Positions 1-10,900 of a stretch of 64,000 nt of DNA are shown piece by piece. The stretch is from Symsagittifera roscoffensis. Lineage: Eukaryota; Xenacoelomorpha; Acoela; Convolutidae. Below the pieces are notes generated by a model that was given only the letters and a program-made list of their open reading frames with translations, was not told the origin of the DNA and did not search any database. The translations under genes were made by a program, and so were the position numbers. Positions within the stretch are counted from its first letter, which is position 1; every line of letters starts with the position of its first letter. The stretch lies in assembly GCF_963678635.1 (NCBI RefSeq), contig NC_087065.1:39807430-39871429 (forward strand), read 5' to 3'.

Positions 1-146
1 AAATTTAAAACTACTGTTGACCCCCAGAAAATTGGTTGCAGAGTTATTTTTGCAGTGATTTTAATCATCCAAATTGTTAAAACTAATGATGTGATTTATG
101 ATTTTTTCTACATGGTATGAAGTATTTCATGCAATAAAACACTAAC

Positions 147-780
147 GTGAGTCTCCTCCGATGAGAGATGCGGCTATCTTCCCATTCACTGTCAAGTCGG
201 CCCTCACTTGTTGGAACTTCCTCATCGAAAAACTAAAATGAAAGAAAATAACACTTAATTGTTGAACATAGTAAAACAATTCAAATGCATCGTCGAAAGA
301 TAACACTTTCATAGACCCTTTCTTGCTTCGCAATTCTGTTTAAAAAAATAGCAAAAAAATGAAAATAAAAATGATTCAAGAAATGGTTTAGCAAAAAAAA
401 TGTCGAACAATTTTTATTATAAAGTTAAATCTTTTTAAATACATGTTTCCTTACTTAGTTATGATGTATTTTTTGGATTTAAACAAATTGAGTCATTAAT
501 ACCAAAAACAAGCATTGAGTTGATCCAACATATATTACAAGTAAACAGATAATGATAACTGACGTGAACAGGTATAGTCCGTCTTGGGGACAGGTGAAGG
601 TGCCACTGATTGGATGGAATGCACCCCCCTCATTGGCCATCATCTGATCAAAGGTGAGGGTGTGAGCGAGACCGAACACCACCTCCAGTCCCATCTGTCT
701 GGCGGCCGAGAAGGCGATCGGGTTTGCCTCTCGACACGGTTCGCCTTGAGCCCCAGGAGGACCCATCGGACCCACTTTTC
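147..780 (-). CDS. C1q-domain exons of the collagen/C1q gene
   Basis: Exon 564-780 opens with the last collagen triplets and enters the C1q fold. It ends at a GTCAGT donor in phase 2. Exon 147-232 follows after a TTTTAG acceptor, continues the fold with a conserved-looking NGKIAASLIGG strand, and ends at a GTTAGT donor in phase 1. The rest is outside the window. Confidence 0.75.
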
Positions 781-2879
781 CTATAATTTGAACAGCGTGC
801 AAAAATGGAAAAATAACGCTCATTGGCCAATTAAAATGCTTAACCTATTTGAACAAGCAAACGATTGCGTAATACTAAAAAATTCCAATTAGACTTTTTT
901 CCTGGCATCTGTTTTACATCACGACTCAAAAAAGTTTTGACTGTTTCTTTTTATTCAAAAAACTTCTTGAGAAGAAAAAATGATTGAAATGACTACTTTT
1001 TTTCTAATTAAGAAGCTGTATTAAGTTTTCAGTGTACAAATTGTTAAAGCAGTGTCTCAACTTTGTGTTACGCGAAATGAGCTCAAATAAGTTGGCAAAA
1101 AAGTGGTGGTTGTTTTGGCTGAAAAAGGGGACAGTTGCAAAAGACTAAGTAATTTTCACCTTCTGGTCCCTCCAGTCCCGGTGGTCCTGCTGCTCCGATG
1201 GGTCCCTGCACCCCCTGAGGACCCTGGGGACCCGGAATGTAGCTAGGATGGGGACCTAAAATACATTCAAAAACATCATTTTTGTAATCAACATTCAAAT
1301 TTTGAAAGTTACTTGATTAAATAGATATAGAGCAGAACCTATAGTACAAAAAACAGTCAAATTGTGCTCGTAATTCTAGTTACTATGTGTTGTTTAATTA
1401 AGTGCGCTATTTTGATAATGCTCAATGCGTTTTTGTCTCTGAGAGCTAAAACAAAATCTCAGATTCTTGAAAGAAGAGAACAAAACTGCAAGATCCAGCA
1501 ACTTAATCATCATTTGCGAGAATCATGCAAGATATCTCGACAAAAACCTACATCTGAACTCGAGATCGCCTTGGGACCCCAACACTGAGCAGGAGAAGAT
1601 GAAGAAAAGTCCTTGAACTGTCCTGTGGATCATTGCGACTGTGAGGAACGAACTGAGAGACACCACACTTCCAATTAAACTATATTTCAACAGTGGGTAG
1701 TTTGAACAGAGATCTCGCAAGAGGGCGACGAAGCTGCTACTCTGGTTCTGGTTGGCTAGTGAGTTCTGTGATTCGGCACGATGTAGGTTGAGATTGGAAG
1801 TGGAGAGGTTGAAATCACCAAGGTCGGTGTCTGGAAACAAAAAGTTTAGAGCATGTTTCTTTTGTTGTTGGTTTCATTGATGGTACTTTGAAAAGGCATT
1901 CTCCTCTCCTCCGTTAATTCCAAATCAATCAATGATTATCATTTTAATTTTAAAAAACTAAGAACAAGTTCACATGATCATATACATGAAAACCACAATT
2001 TTCTGGACGAGGATGTAGACAATTTTTGCATGCTTGTCTTCGTGGTTAATTTGTTCTGAAGTTATTGTTTTTTTCTGAATGTTTCTCCCTCATTCAATCT
2101 TATTTTCAACTAAATGTTACTTACGTTCTGCGAAAAGAGATTCGCAGCTCCTCGAGAACTGTTTGGCCTTTCTTAACGAAGACGGTGGTAGGGTATGTTG
2201 CGGAAACTGCTGCTGCAGGGGACTCGCTGCTGCTGACGAAGGGAGGTTTTGTGCTGCTGCTGCTGCTGTGTTGCGGAGGTAGGGGTAGGCTGATGCTGCA
2301 GTTGCCGAGTAGTTGTGTCGGGTCCTAGTCGTACCCTCTCTGCCGAGGAATCTGCAAGTTGAAGATCATATCAAAACAATCCGGTCTCAAACGACACTGT
2401 ACTTAAAACATCTCTCATTGTGATTCGAGCAACTCATATCAACAAATTTTTTCGTTTTTTTAAAATGAAAAAGTGACATTTGGGAACTAATTTGAGAACA
2501 GTATTTGTTTGATGTAAGGTGATGATTGCATCACTTGTTCAAATTAGCAGTTTATCAAATTTACTTTTCAGTTGTTTTCTGTTCAAGTAATCGTTATTAT
2601 TTATCCATGTTTATTAGGTCTTCAGAGTTGCGACTCTAACCGTTTTCTCTGCCCATTCGGTGTTTAACATGGGTTTAAAGCCTGCTCGTTGCCCTCTAAA
2701 CTGACCTTGAGTGTTGTGATGAGTGGGGGCTTGGGTGGTCGTAGAGGGCGGAAGTAGACTTCGAAAGAGGGTGAGGCGGCTGCTGATTCCGATCTCCAAC
2801 TTCCTCTGAACTTGACGAGCTCTGTTCGTGGGGGTGGTGCAGTTGGCCTTGTTGGTTGATGGGACAGGACCTTAAATAC
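147..2879 (-). CDS. Membrane-anchored collagen/C1q-domain protein, partial at the 3' end
   Basis: Six exons join in phase with GT-AG introns: 2706-2879, 2125-2351, 1552-1830, 1160-1255, 564-780 and 147-232. The product starts with a Ser/Gln/Ala-rich segment of over 150 residues and then has one hydrophobic stretch of about 36 residues (around 1590-1700), followed by Gly-X-Y collagen repeats (GPQGPQGVQGPIG, GPMGPPGAQGEP) and the first ~85 residues of a C1q jelly-roll with FDQMMANEGGAFHP and the GLYLFTFS strand. C1q domains trimerise below a collagen stalk and bind ligands outside the cell. The order suggests a type II membrane protein with a cytoplasmic N-terminus, an arrangement known for the TNF-like ectodysplasin. 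The last ~45 residues of the C1q domain lie left of the window, and the first coding exon was not found. The C1q call is firm; the topology is inferred. Confidence 0.8.
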
Positions 2880-4686
2880 CTGTATTTGAATATAACAAAC
2901 AGTCGTCAAACAGAAAGGGAAAGATAAACAAAATACGAAGAGATGCTGAGAAAGGGAACCAAAATTGAATTCAATTTCAAAATATCTTGCTGTAAGCTTT
3001 TCTAAAAAACGAAAAAAAAAACTTAAGCTTAGTTCAATAAAAAATAAACCAATTCTAACCATTCTGAAATTCCCGCATCACCTGACTAAATTTTCGAAAA
3101 CTGAAAAAAAATTGAAAACTTTTTTCTGAGATAATTTATTCATCAGAAATATAGAATGTAGAAATATAAATTCGAAATAGAATATCAGTCATATAGAGTT
3201 TGCGTGCAGTTTTCAGATCTCTCAGAAACATATTTAATTGGAAAACTTCAACCTATCAAAAAGTTGTTCTCGAAAAAATGATTGAACAAACCTTTTGGCA
3301 TTACGATTTGGTAGCGTCGTGAATTAGTTACGAGATGTCAGTATAAATGAAAAATATTATCAAAATGTATTTAAATTTGTCCGAGATGAAATTTAAAGTA
3401 AAATTTAAGACAACTTGATCTGAGGAAAGAGAAAGAAGAAGTGATTTGAATGCGTGGTTGTATCTGACGTAAGAAGATGTTTATGGAGTTTGTGTTTTGA
3501 CACATTAGCAGAATAGGATTCCAAACCACATAACCGCGATATTGGGAAGCCACAATGACCATTATTGCAGATAATTGTTTATTAACATTTGGTCTAAGTA
3601 TTTAATTTTTAGCCTTCATTCAAATAATAGAAATAGTATATAAATAATATAATTATATTTATAGTTTTTTTGGAAAACAGATTTTAACAGCTGTTAAAGG
3701 AAATATGCAAGTAATGGCTTGATAAAATTGATCAAACAATTTCAATAAGTTTCCAGAATTTTTTCACCATCAGATTTGAGGTAAATAATTTATTCACTAA
3801 AGAACCCAGTGTGTAGGATTGTCATTAGAAAATATATGTCCATTTCTAACATATTTGAGTCCTTTTCTTCGTGCGAGAGGATCCTGATCATCGACAATTT
3901 TTCTTCACTATGAAGTTTGGCAGTATTTATACAAAAAATGATGAAAAGTTCAGTTATTCAGTATCCAATTTGTCGTATTACTTCCAACATCTAGCTTCGT
4001 TTGATAGCCACAAGAAACGCCACTCGATTTTTTTTTTCGTTTTTCTAGTCATTTTTCTTCCAAAACTGTTTTCCAGTTGACCTATTTTACTATGACTCTC
4101 AAATATGCTTAAGTTTTATTATTTTTTCGTTCAAATTTTTCGTTCACATGCAGAAAAAAAACGACACCCTTTTGAGAAAACAATTTTGTATTTTTTTAAG
4201 ACTGTGGTTGGAACATTCTATGCTACTTGCACAGTAACCGGCTATCCTTCTTTGATAATGCAGAAACTGTTGGTCATGGTGGGCCTCGAACAACGATCCT
4301 GTTGATTGAAATCAATGCGCATCACCAAAAGCCAAGTTTTGCTGACCAACTAAAAAATGTACAAATGCATAAACTAAGCCAAAGGTAACCTCTGTATGAA
4401 AGAATATATATGGTGAAGCTTTAATTTTTTTAGTTCAGGGAAATAAAAGAGGGAAAATAGATTATTATATTTTGAAGGAAAAAAGACAAACATAGTTGAA
4501 ATTTAGGGTGGCTGAAAAGAGTTGAAGAGTTGTAATTTGAGTTGAAGCAAGAAGTAGTATCTTCGATATACTATAAACTGCTTTTGATTGTAATTTGGTT
4601 GATCAGCTGGTATGAAAAAGGGGGATTGTTAGGTAGATTTCTACGCAACGCTTTGTTGACGTTTGTCGTTGCACTGAGTTTTTTTT
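2880..4686. other. Stretch between the C1q-gene exons and the GPCR 3' end
   Basis: AT-rich DNA with no convincing coding exon. The missing first exon of the collagen/C1q gene could lie here or further right, because GPCR introns are long enough to host it. A minus-strand hydrophobic ORF at 3371-3562 was considered as a seventh helix and rejected. A copy of repeat family C lies at 4203-4255. Confidence 0.4.
4203..4255 (+). repeat. Repeat family C core, copy 1
   Basis: About 50 bp containing GCTACTTGCACAGTAACCGG and a following CTATCCTT. Near-identical cores recur at about 7490, 9400, 12010, 32505, 39338, 41023 and 53945 in both orientations. Confidence 0.65.
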
Positions 4687-4923
4687 TCATACCGCTTCCA
4701 TTAGATATTGATAGACTGATTTGCTCGCCAACTTCATTGCCGTCCAAACTCTCAAAATTGGCTTCAGAAAAGGACGCATGAGTACAATGAGCAGGATTGA
4801 ATTGGCCATCCCATAAAAGCGAGTCAGAAAGTCGAAAAAGTCATCTGAGACACGAATCTTGTGGTCAAATCTGACGCAGATTGTGGGGTTGCACCCCCTT
4901 GCAATTTCGTCGCAAACCCAATC
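4687..4923 (-). CDS. GPCR last exon: extracellular loop 3, TM7 and C-terminal tail
   Basis: Begins after a TTCAAG acceptor in phase 0 and reads 78 residues to TGA. It holds a Cys-containing loop, then FFDFLTRFYGMANSILLIVL as TM7 and RPFLKPILRVW as the probable helix 8. The Pro of NPxxY is Ser and the Tyr is Leu, which is unusual for an active receptor. The tail after helix 8 is only about 20 residues. Confidence 0.7.
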   Translation of the reverse strand, partial: DWVCDEIARGCNPTICVRFDHKIRVSDDFFDFLTRFYGMANSILLIVLMRPFLKPILRVWTAMKLASKSVYQYLMEAV

Positions 4924-7900
4924 CTTGAATCAATTTGACTTTGCTCCCTTTCCGAGTATCGATTCCAAATAGAGACTTATTTTTATGGATCAATGTTTTG
5001 TCTCATATTCCCAGCAGCCAAATCAAGCTGTTCAAAATTTTGTCAGTCTAATGAAAACTTGATATTGCTTGCTTGTCGGGTTAGTTAAATTGCGCTTATA
5101 TGGGGATAATCAAAACTAATGACTCAGCTTATCTCCATATAACAGTAGCGAGCGACGGCCTCCTCAGTTCTGGTTGCCAAAATTTCCCGAAGGCATCCCA
5201 CCTTGATACTGTTTTACGACACCCGTTTTTGGTTGACCAACCTCAAAGTTTTTCTAAATGCGCTTCAAAAGGGCTCAAAAACGTTATTTCCGGCATGTTT
5301 TTTTTTCTTCAAAAATTGGGCAAAAGTGAGTCTTTATAAGTTTTTCCACGCCCCCCACACACATTTGAAATTTAGTTTAAAATTTAGTTTTGAAAAACTA
5401 ATTTTACGTTGAAATAAGGTAATGAAATTTTGCATGGTGAACAAATTAACACTATTGTGAACACATTTGTTCTTCATACCTTACATTTACATTATAACAT
5501 CACGTTTTCAGCCATAAAAACACGTGAGACAATTAAGATAAATGAACATTTGAAATGTGCGTGAAAAGTGTAAAAGAGCCCTTAATAGGATTTTAGGGAA
5601 GCACGGAAAAATAAATTGGCCGACGTAAAAAACGTCGATACAATTTACATGCTGCACCCCCCCCCAACCCCCCGAAATTTTTGCGCTATTTAACCATTCT
5701 TTTGGCAAAGCAGCTCTCTTTAGCTTTTAAGAATTTACACGCTGTTATACGCAAAAAATTGACAAGCCGATTCCTTGACGGATCCTTAAAATGATAATTT
5801 AGTTTTAAGCATTTAATCACTTCAATTCAAATCATTTTCTGACTGCGGTGATGAGAAATTTATCTTACTTTTGAGTTCGTAGAATATAAAGCGGTGGTTT
5901 ATCACTTGAGTTGTAATCAGGCTCGTGGGACGTCTTCTTCCCGCCCTTTAAGCCCTCTACTGGTCAAAAACAGAAACAGTTCGTGCTGCTTGCTTAGCAA
6001 CTTGCTATTCTAGCTGTTTTTCCTCAACGCCCCCCCCCCTCCCCACCTCGCAGGAGCATCAATTGCATGATGTAACGAGTGGTGTTACAAAGGTTAAATT
6101 TGAAGACGTCAATTTTCAAAACGCACCAATCGGACTATGTGAATGAATATTTTAATAGCAACATTTTTTCCCCTCTATTGTTCGTAGTATTAATGTATGG
6201 GGTTTTTGCCGCCTCAAATGCTTGCATGCTTAATCAACTATTCCATATCATTTTGGAATACAAGGAACGTGAAGTTAAGTCGGTTTCAATCCTTCAGATA
6301 GTTGCTCAAATGAGGACGCCACACTCCGTATATGAAGGTCGGAATATAGCAGAACATCCAAATAACGCAAATCAGAGAAAAAGTTTTTGTCAACGTCGAG
6401 TTCCTGGAGGCGTTTCTTGAAGTTGATTTCATTGCTCGGAACTTCCTGTTGGCTTTGATATAAAAGAAAATTGCAATGAATCCTGAAAAGAAACCACATA
6501 TCACATATTTGTGCATTCGATAGTACTATGTGTGGATTCGATAGACTTAACGCTAAACTGTGTTGCTAAACGTCCGTGACGCTAAGCGTATACAGTGGCG
6601 TGCGCAGGAGTTTGTCGGGGGGGGGGGGGTCTGAGGGTGTGATTTTTTGAAAATTATTTCCACGTAACCCCAGAAGGACCTTAATTTGTCATTTTTGGGA
6701 ATTTGTTGCAGCAGGCGATTTTTGGGAAACAAGCCCTTTTTGGAAGGTTTGAAAGCCACCCTCCCTAAAAAATTGGCGCCAAAGCGTTAGTCAGGCGGAA
6801 AAGAGTGCCGTAAAATAGCGCAAAGGGAAACCTTTTGAAAAAGTTTGGCAGACAAAAATACAGCGCCAATATTTTTTTCTAATCCAAACTAAATAATGCA
6901 GTTGAAGATCTCTATTTTGTGGTCTTGAAGTGTGTGAGGTTAGTTTGATCAAAAATTTAATAAGAGCTAAAAAAAAAGGCTGGCTCAAATTAACCTGACA
7001 AAATGAACAAAGTAAGTTCCTTTATGCTGTCAAAAATGTTTGGGGCCCCACTGATAAGTTTTAGGAACGAACTCCCATACGTGTTCCAGTTGGGGAATGA
7101 TATGGTCGAAGATTCTGAATGCGAAAATCTGGCTGCGGGAGCTCTAACAGAAAGTTCACTTACCAGTTACGAAGGTGAAGAAAAGTAGAAAGTATCTGTC
7201 AATTGCATAGACGTCACATCCATTGCAGTCGAACAAATTTTTCTCCTTTAACGAAAAAAATAGTGAGCGAAGTGGGTCTGTTTTCGATATTTAAATTCTT
7301 CTGCCTGAATTGTTTTTTCAAATACTGAACTACTGATTTTTCTGTTTTTTTTCTGAACTGCTTTTTCTGAGTATTTAGTATAGAAGGGCTCGAATCGGCC
7401 AAATAGTTTGATTATTCCTGTTATGGCACGGAAAACTTCATAGAAGCACCGCAAATATAGAGCAAAGAGAGCCAATAAAACAAGAGTAACCTAGTCGGTT
7501 GCAGTGCAAGCAGCACAAAAAGTTCCGACAATAATCATGAAAAAATTGACGCCTCCTTTTGCTTTTATAGTTTAATGCCGCCGTTTTTGAGCAAATAGTG
7601 ATGAGAGGAAAACCAAAATTTAGAACTTTTTTAAAATTAATCGTAACCCATTAATATAATGGGTCGAGGTTCTCATTATATGTTTCGACCTTCTCGACTG
7701 AAACTCGGCATCTTTCGACTGTCTCAACCGAATGTGGGTTTATTTCGACCATGCTCGACCGAAAACAATGTGTTCGACCCGAGCGTGATATGTGATATGT
7801 TTGGTTCGACCGTCTCGACCAAGTTTTGGTTCGTTTCGACTTTCACAATTATCATTAGCTATCCAAACCTAACCGTTTTAATTTATACTTTTCGGGTAAT

Positions 7901-10900
7901 ACCCCCAGGATGTTTTTTTGAGGTTTTTTAAAGAATCTTATGTATGCTCTGTTGTTCCATGTGAGTCAAAAACTTTAACAAATATGTTGATATTCGAAAG
8001 AAATTTTTGTTACGGACTCCCATTTACCGCGAACAATCGCTAATTTTTGCCCACTGTTGAGGTATGTTTCGACCGGGCTCGACCAAGTTGTGATATAATC
8101 CGACCGTGCTCGCATGTTTCGACCGTGCTTGACCCAATTTTGATATGTTTCGACCGTACTCTTTTTTGGTCGAGCACTGATATGTGCTCGACTTTGAGAG
8201 TCAAAGCAAAGTGAGAACCAAGACCCAAGTAGCTTTGAAAACTTGTTCTTCTGTAGTAAAACTTGGTTTCCCACAACTTCGGAAACTGATTATCATCTTG
8301 CAATTGTTACTCGCTAGCTTTACTTGCTCAAAATCAGATAAAAAAAATTATAAGCCTCAGACCAGTTTTGCTCTGACACTGAGTTGTTTTTATTAATGTC
8401 TTTCGAATCACAACCTAAAATATGTTTATTCATTCTGATGAGTTTTTGGGGTAAATAAGTTTGAGTGAGATAAATAACTAACACAACTGAAGAAAAAGTT
8501 TCTCCCTCTTTCTAGAACGATGTTTTTGATACGAAGTCTAGTCAAACTCTGATTTGTAAGTTCGAAAAGTAAAGCTTCCAGATTAGCTTTTTAGTGAATC
8601 TTTGATGATAAAATTACACCAACTTGAGAAAACTGGATCAGCAGTTACATTTTTAAAAACTTGGAAAACTAAAAACTAATTTTAACTTTTTAATATGAAA
8701 AGTTGCATTTTTTTGAGCCAATTGGATTTTTATTGCTGTATATTTTGCTTCCATTCAGCAAATAAAAAAAAATAGGGTTAAAAAATCAAAAATCAGAATT
8801 CGAACAATCAAAGATGAGGGTGCACAGATTTCTCTGAATCTTCATTGTTCTCTGAAAACAAAAAAAACAAAAAACCAAACGATTTGAATAAGTTTTTGTT
8901 TATTTATGGACACTACCGGCAAAAACAAAACGCCTTGATTTTATTAATTTTTTTGGGAATACGTGTATTTTGTTTCCTGATTTTTCCAGATTATGAAGCT
9001 CAACTCACCTGTTTATTTTCCATTATGAAATGAGTACCCAACGTTCCTGTAAAACAATTTTTACTTCATGGATGGTGAAAACACCTGAATGTCGAAAAAT
9101 TCATTTGTTTATTAATATTCTTTAACTTAAGTTAATATTCAAGGCGTCAATTTGGTGTCAAGGCATTAATACTTGAGCCCTTTCCTCTATGTCCAATTAC
9201 AACACTTTTCTGGGATTAAAATGTGGAGTCGAATAGAACTTTTTGAGAACTGTCTTGAACAAGAAAAATTTCATCATATCGGGTAATACAAGGGTGTCCT
9301 TATGTTAAGCTAAAACCTTTAGAATGAAATCTTAGACTTTTGTAGAATTTATTTTCATTGTCGATTGTAAATAATCTTAATCAAGATAAAAAGAACAAGG
9401 ATAGCCAGTTACGTTACTGTGCAAGTAGCATATAATGTTCCGCACATAGTGTAAAAAAAAACCAAATTTTACTTTCAACTTATTGTCGTTTTTTTCCTAG
9501 TCAAAAAGCTGGAATGTAGGAATATTTAACATTCATAATAAAGTAGGTGAAATCTGTAGAAAAATGACTTTAAAATAAAAAAACGACGGTGAATCACGAC
9601 TGAGAAAGCTTTATTATGATATATCACTCAACCCATTCCGATACTTATATGAGTACCTGACTTTGCATGAAAAGCAAAAAAAAAAGAAAAGATAAAAAAA
9701 TCAGAAACACACTCGAATACAAAGTTGCTTCCCTTTTTCAGCTGGTCGGAACAAAAACCCCAGTTGGGACTTTGTGAGGTTCATTTCCACCAAAACTGAG
9801 TTAATACAAGTTTGAACAAATTCGAAAACTGATTTTTTTGTGTCTGTTTCATTTAAGCTATTCAGATTGCTTAGTCTATTTCTTGGGGAAAAATTGAACA
9901 ATACTTCTCGTATCACAAAAAAAACCTGAAGGCTCCGACTGCCTTTTAAAGGTCAATGAAGCAGCAGTAGCAGCAATTTTTCATCAAAAAAGAGAAAAAA
10001 TTCAGAAACACTAGAGATTTTTTGAAAACCCATCCCCATATGATTAAAAACTGATAAATTTTGCTCCTAGTAACGCTGCAGCTATGACAAAAAAACTAAT
10101 CTAACCTGGTTGGAATTCTAAGACGGATTTTATATAAACGGATTTATATAGCAGGAAATATATCTCTTGTCAATTATGCCAAATTGGCCATATTGGCAGT
10201 TTTCAAACCCAATCACTTAACTAAAAATATTCACAAACAAAATATTCAAATATCAGCATAATTGAACAAAAGTTATCAGATGGGTTAAAATTTTATGATT
10301 TTTTGAAATCATCCTCTACGCATATGGTGAGTCAAAAAATCATAAATTTTACTATTAGTAACATACAAATTATTACAAAAAGCCTGCTACAAGATTTTTG
10401 GAATGATTTTTATGAGGAATTAAATCTCCGTTTACACGTTAATACCACGAAATATATCGCGCGATTGCCAATTTTTAAACCCATATAACTTCTTAAAAAT
10501 TGATCACAGGTGAAACATCTTTTTAATTTTGAGCTCAAAGCAACAATATTTTCTGACTTATAAGAAATAATTTTCTCAAAAATTGTCAGTCAAAAAAATG
10601 TAGTTTGTCGGGAAAAAAAACCACTCGAGCTCAATTAGTCCGTCGTTTTTTCGAAAGTAGGAAGAACAACTATATGCTAGGTTTATCTGGAAAATCTAGC
10701 GTTATAGGTTATTTGTTAAAAATAGCAAAATTTTCCCCAATTTTTTGCAGACTTTATTGCCAAAATGTATTTCAAATTATTTGTCAAATGCTACTGCCGT
10801 GTCTACATGATACACGCGATGATATATAAACCAGCCGAAGTATCAAACAGCCGAAAAAAACCCAAGCGATATAAAATAACTATGTAACAGTTATGTAACA

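Noticed and set aside
3371-3593. Minus-strand hydrophobic ORF with WNPILLMCQN considered as GPCR TM7
   Set aside because: The acceptor lacks a pyrimidine tract and needs a weak GTGGCG donor. The exon at 4687-4923 has stronger TM7 and helix-8 features and fits in phase.
7248-7475. Minus-strand hydrophobic ORF near the loop-2 exon
   Set aside because: It overlaps a family C repeat core, and its frame conflicts with the GPCR exon at 7164-7245.
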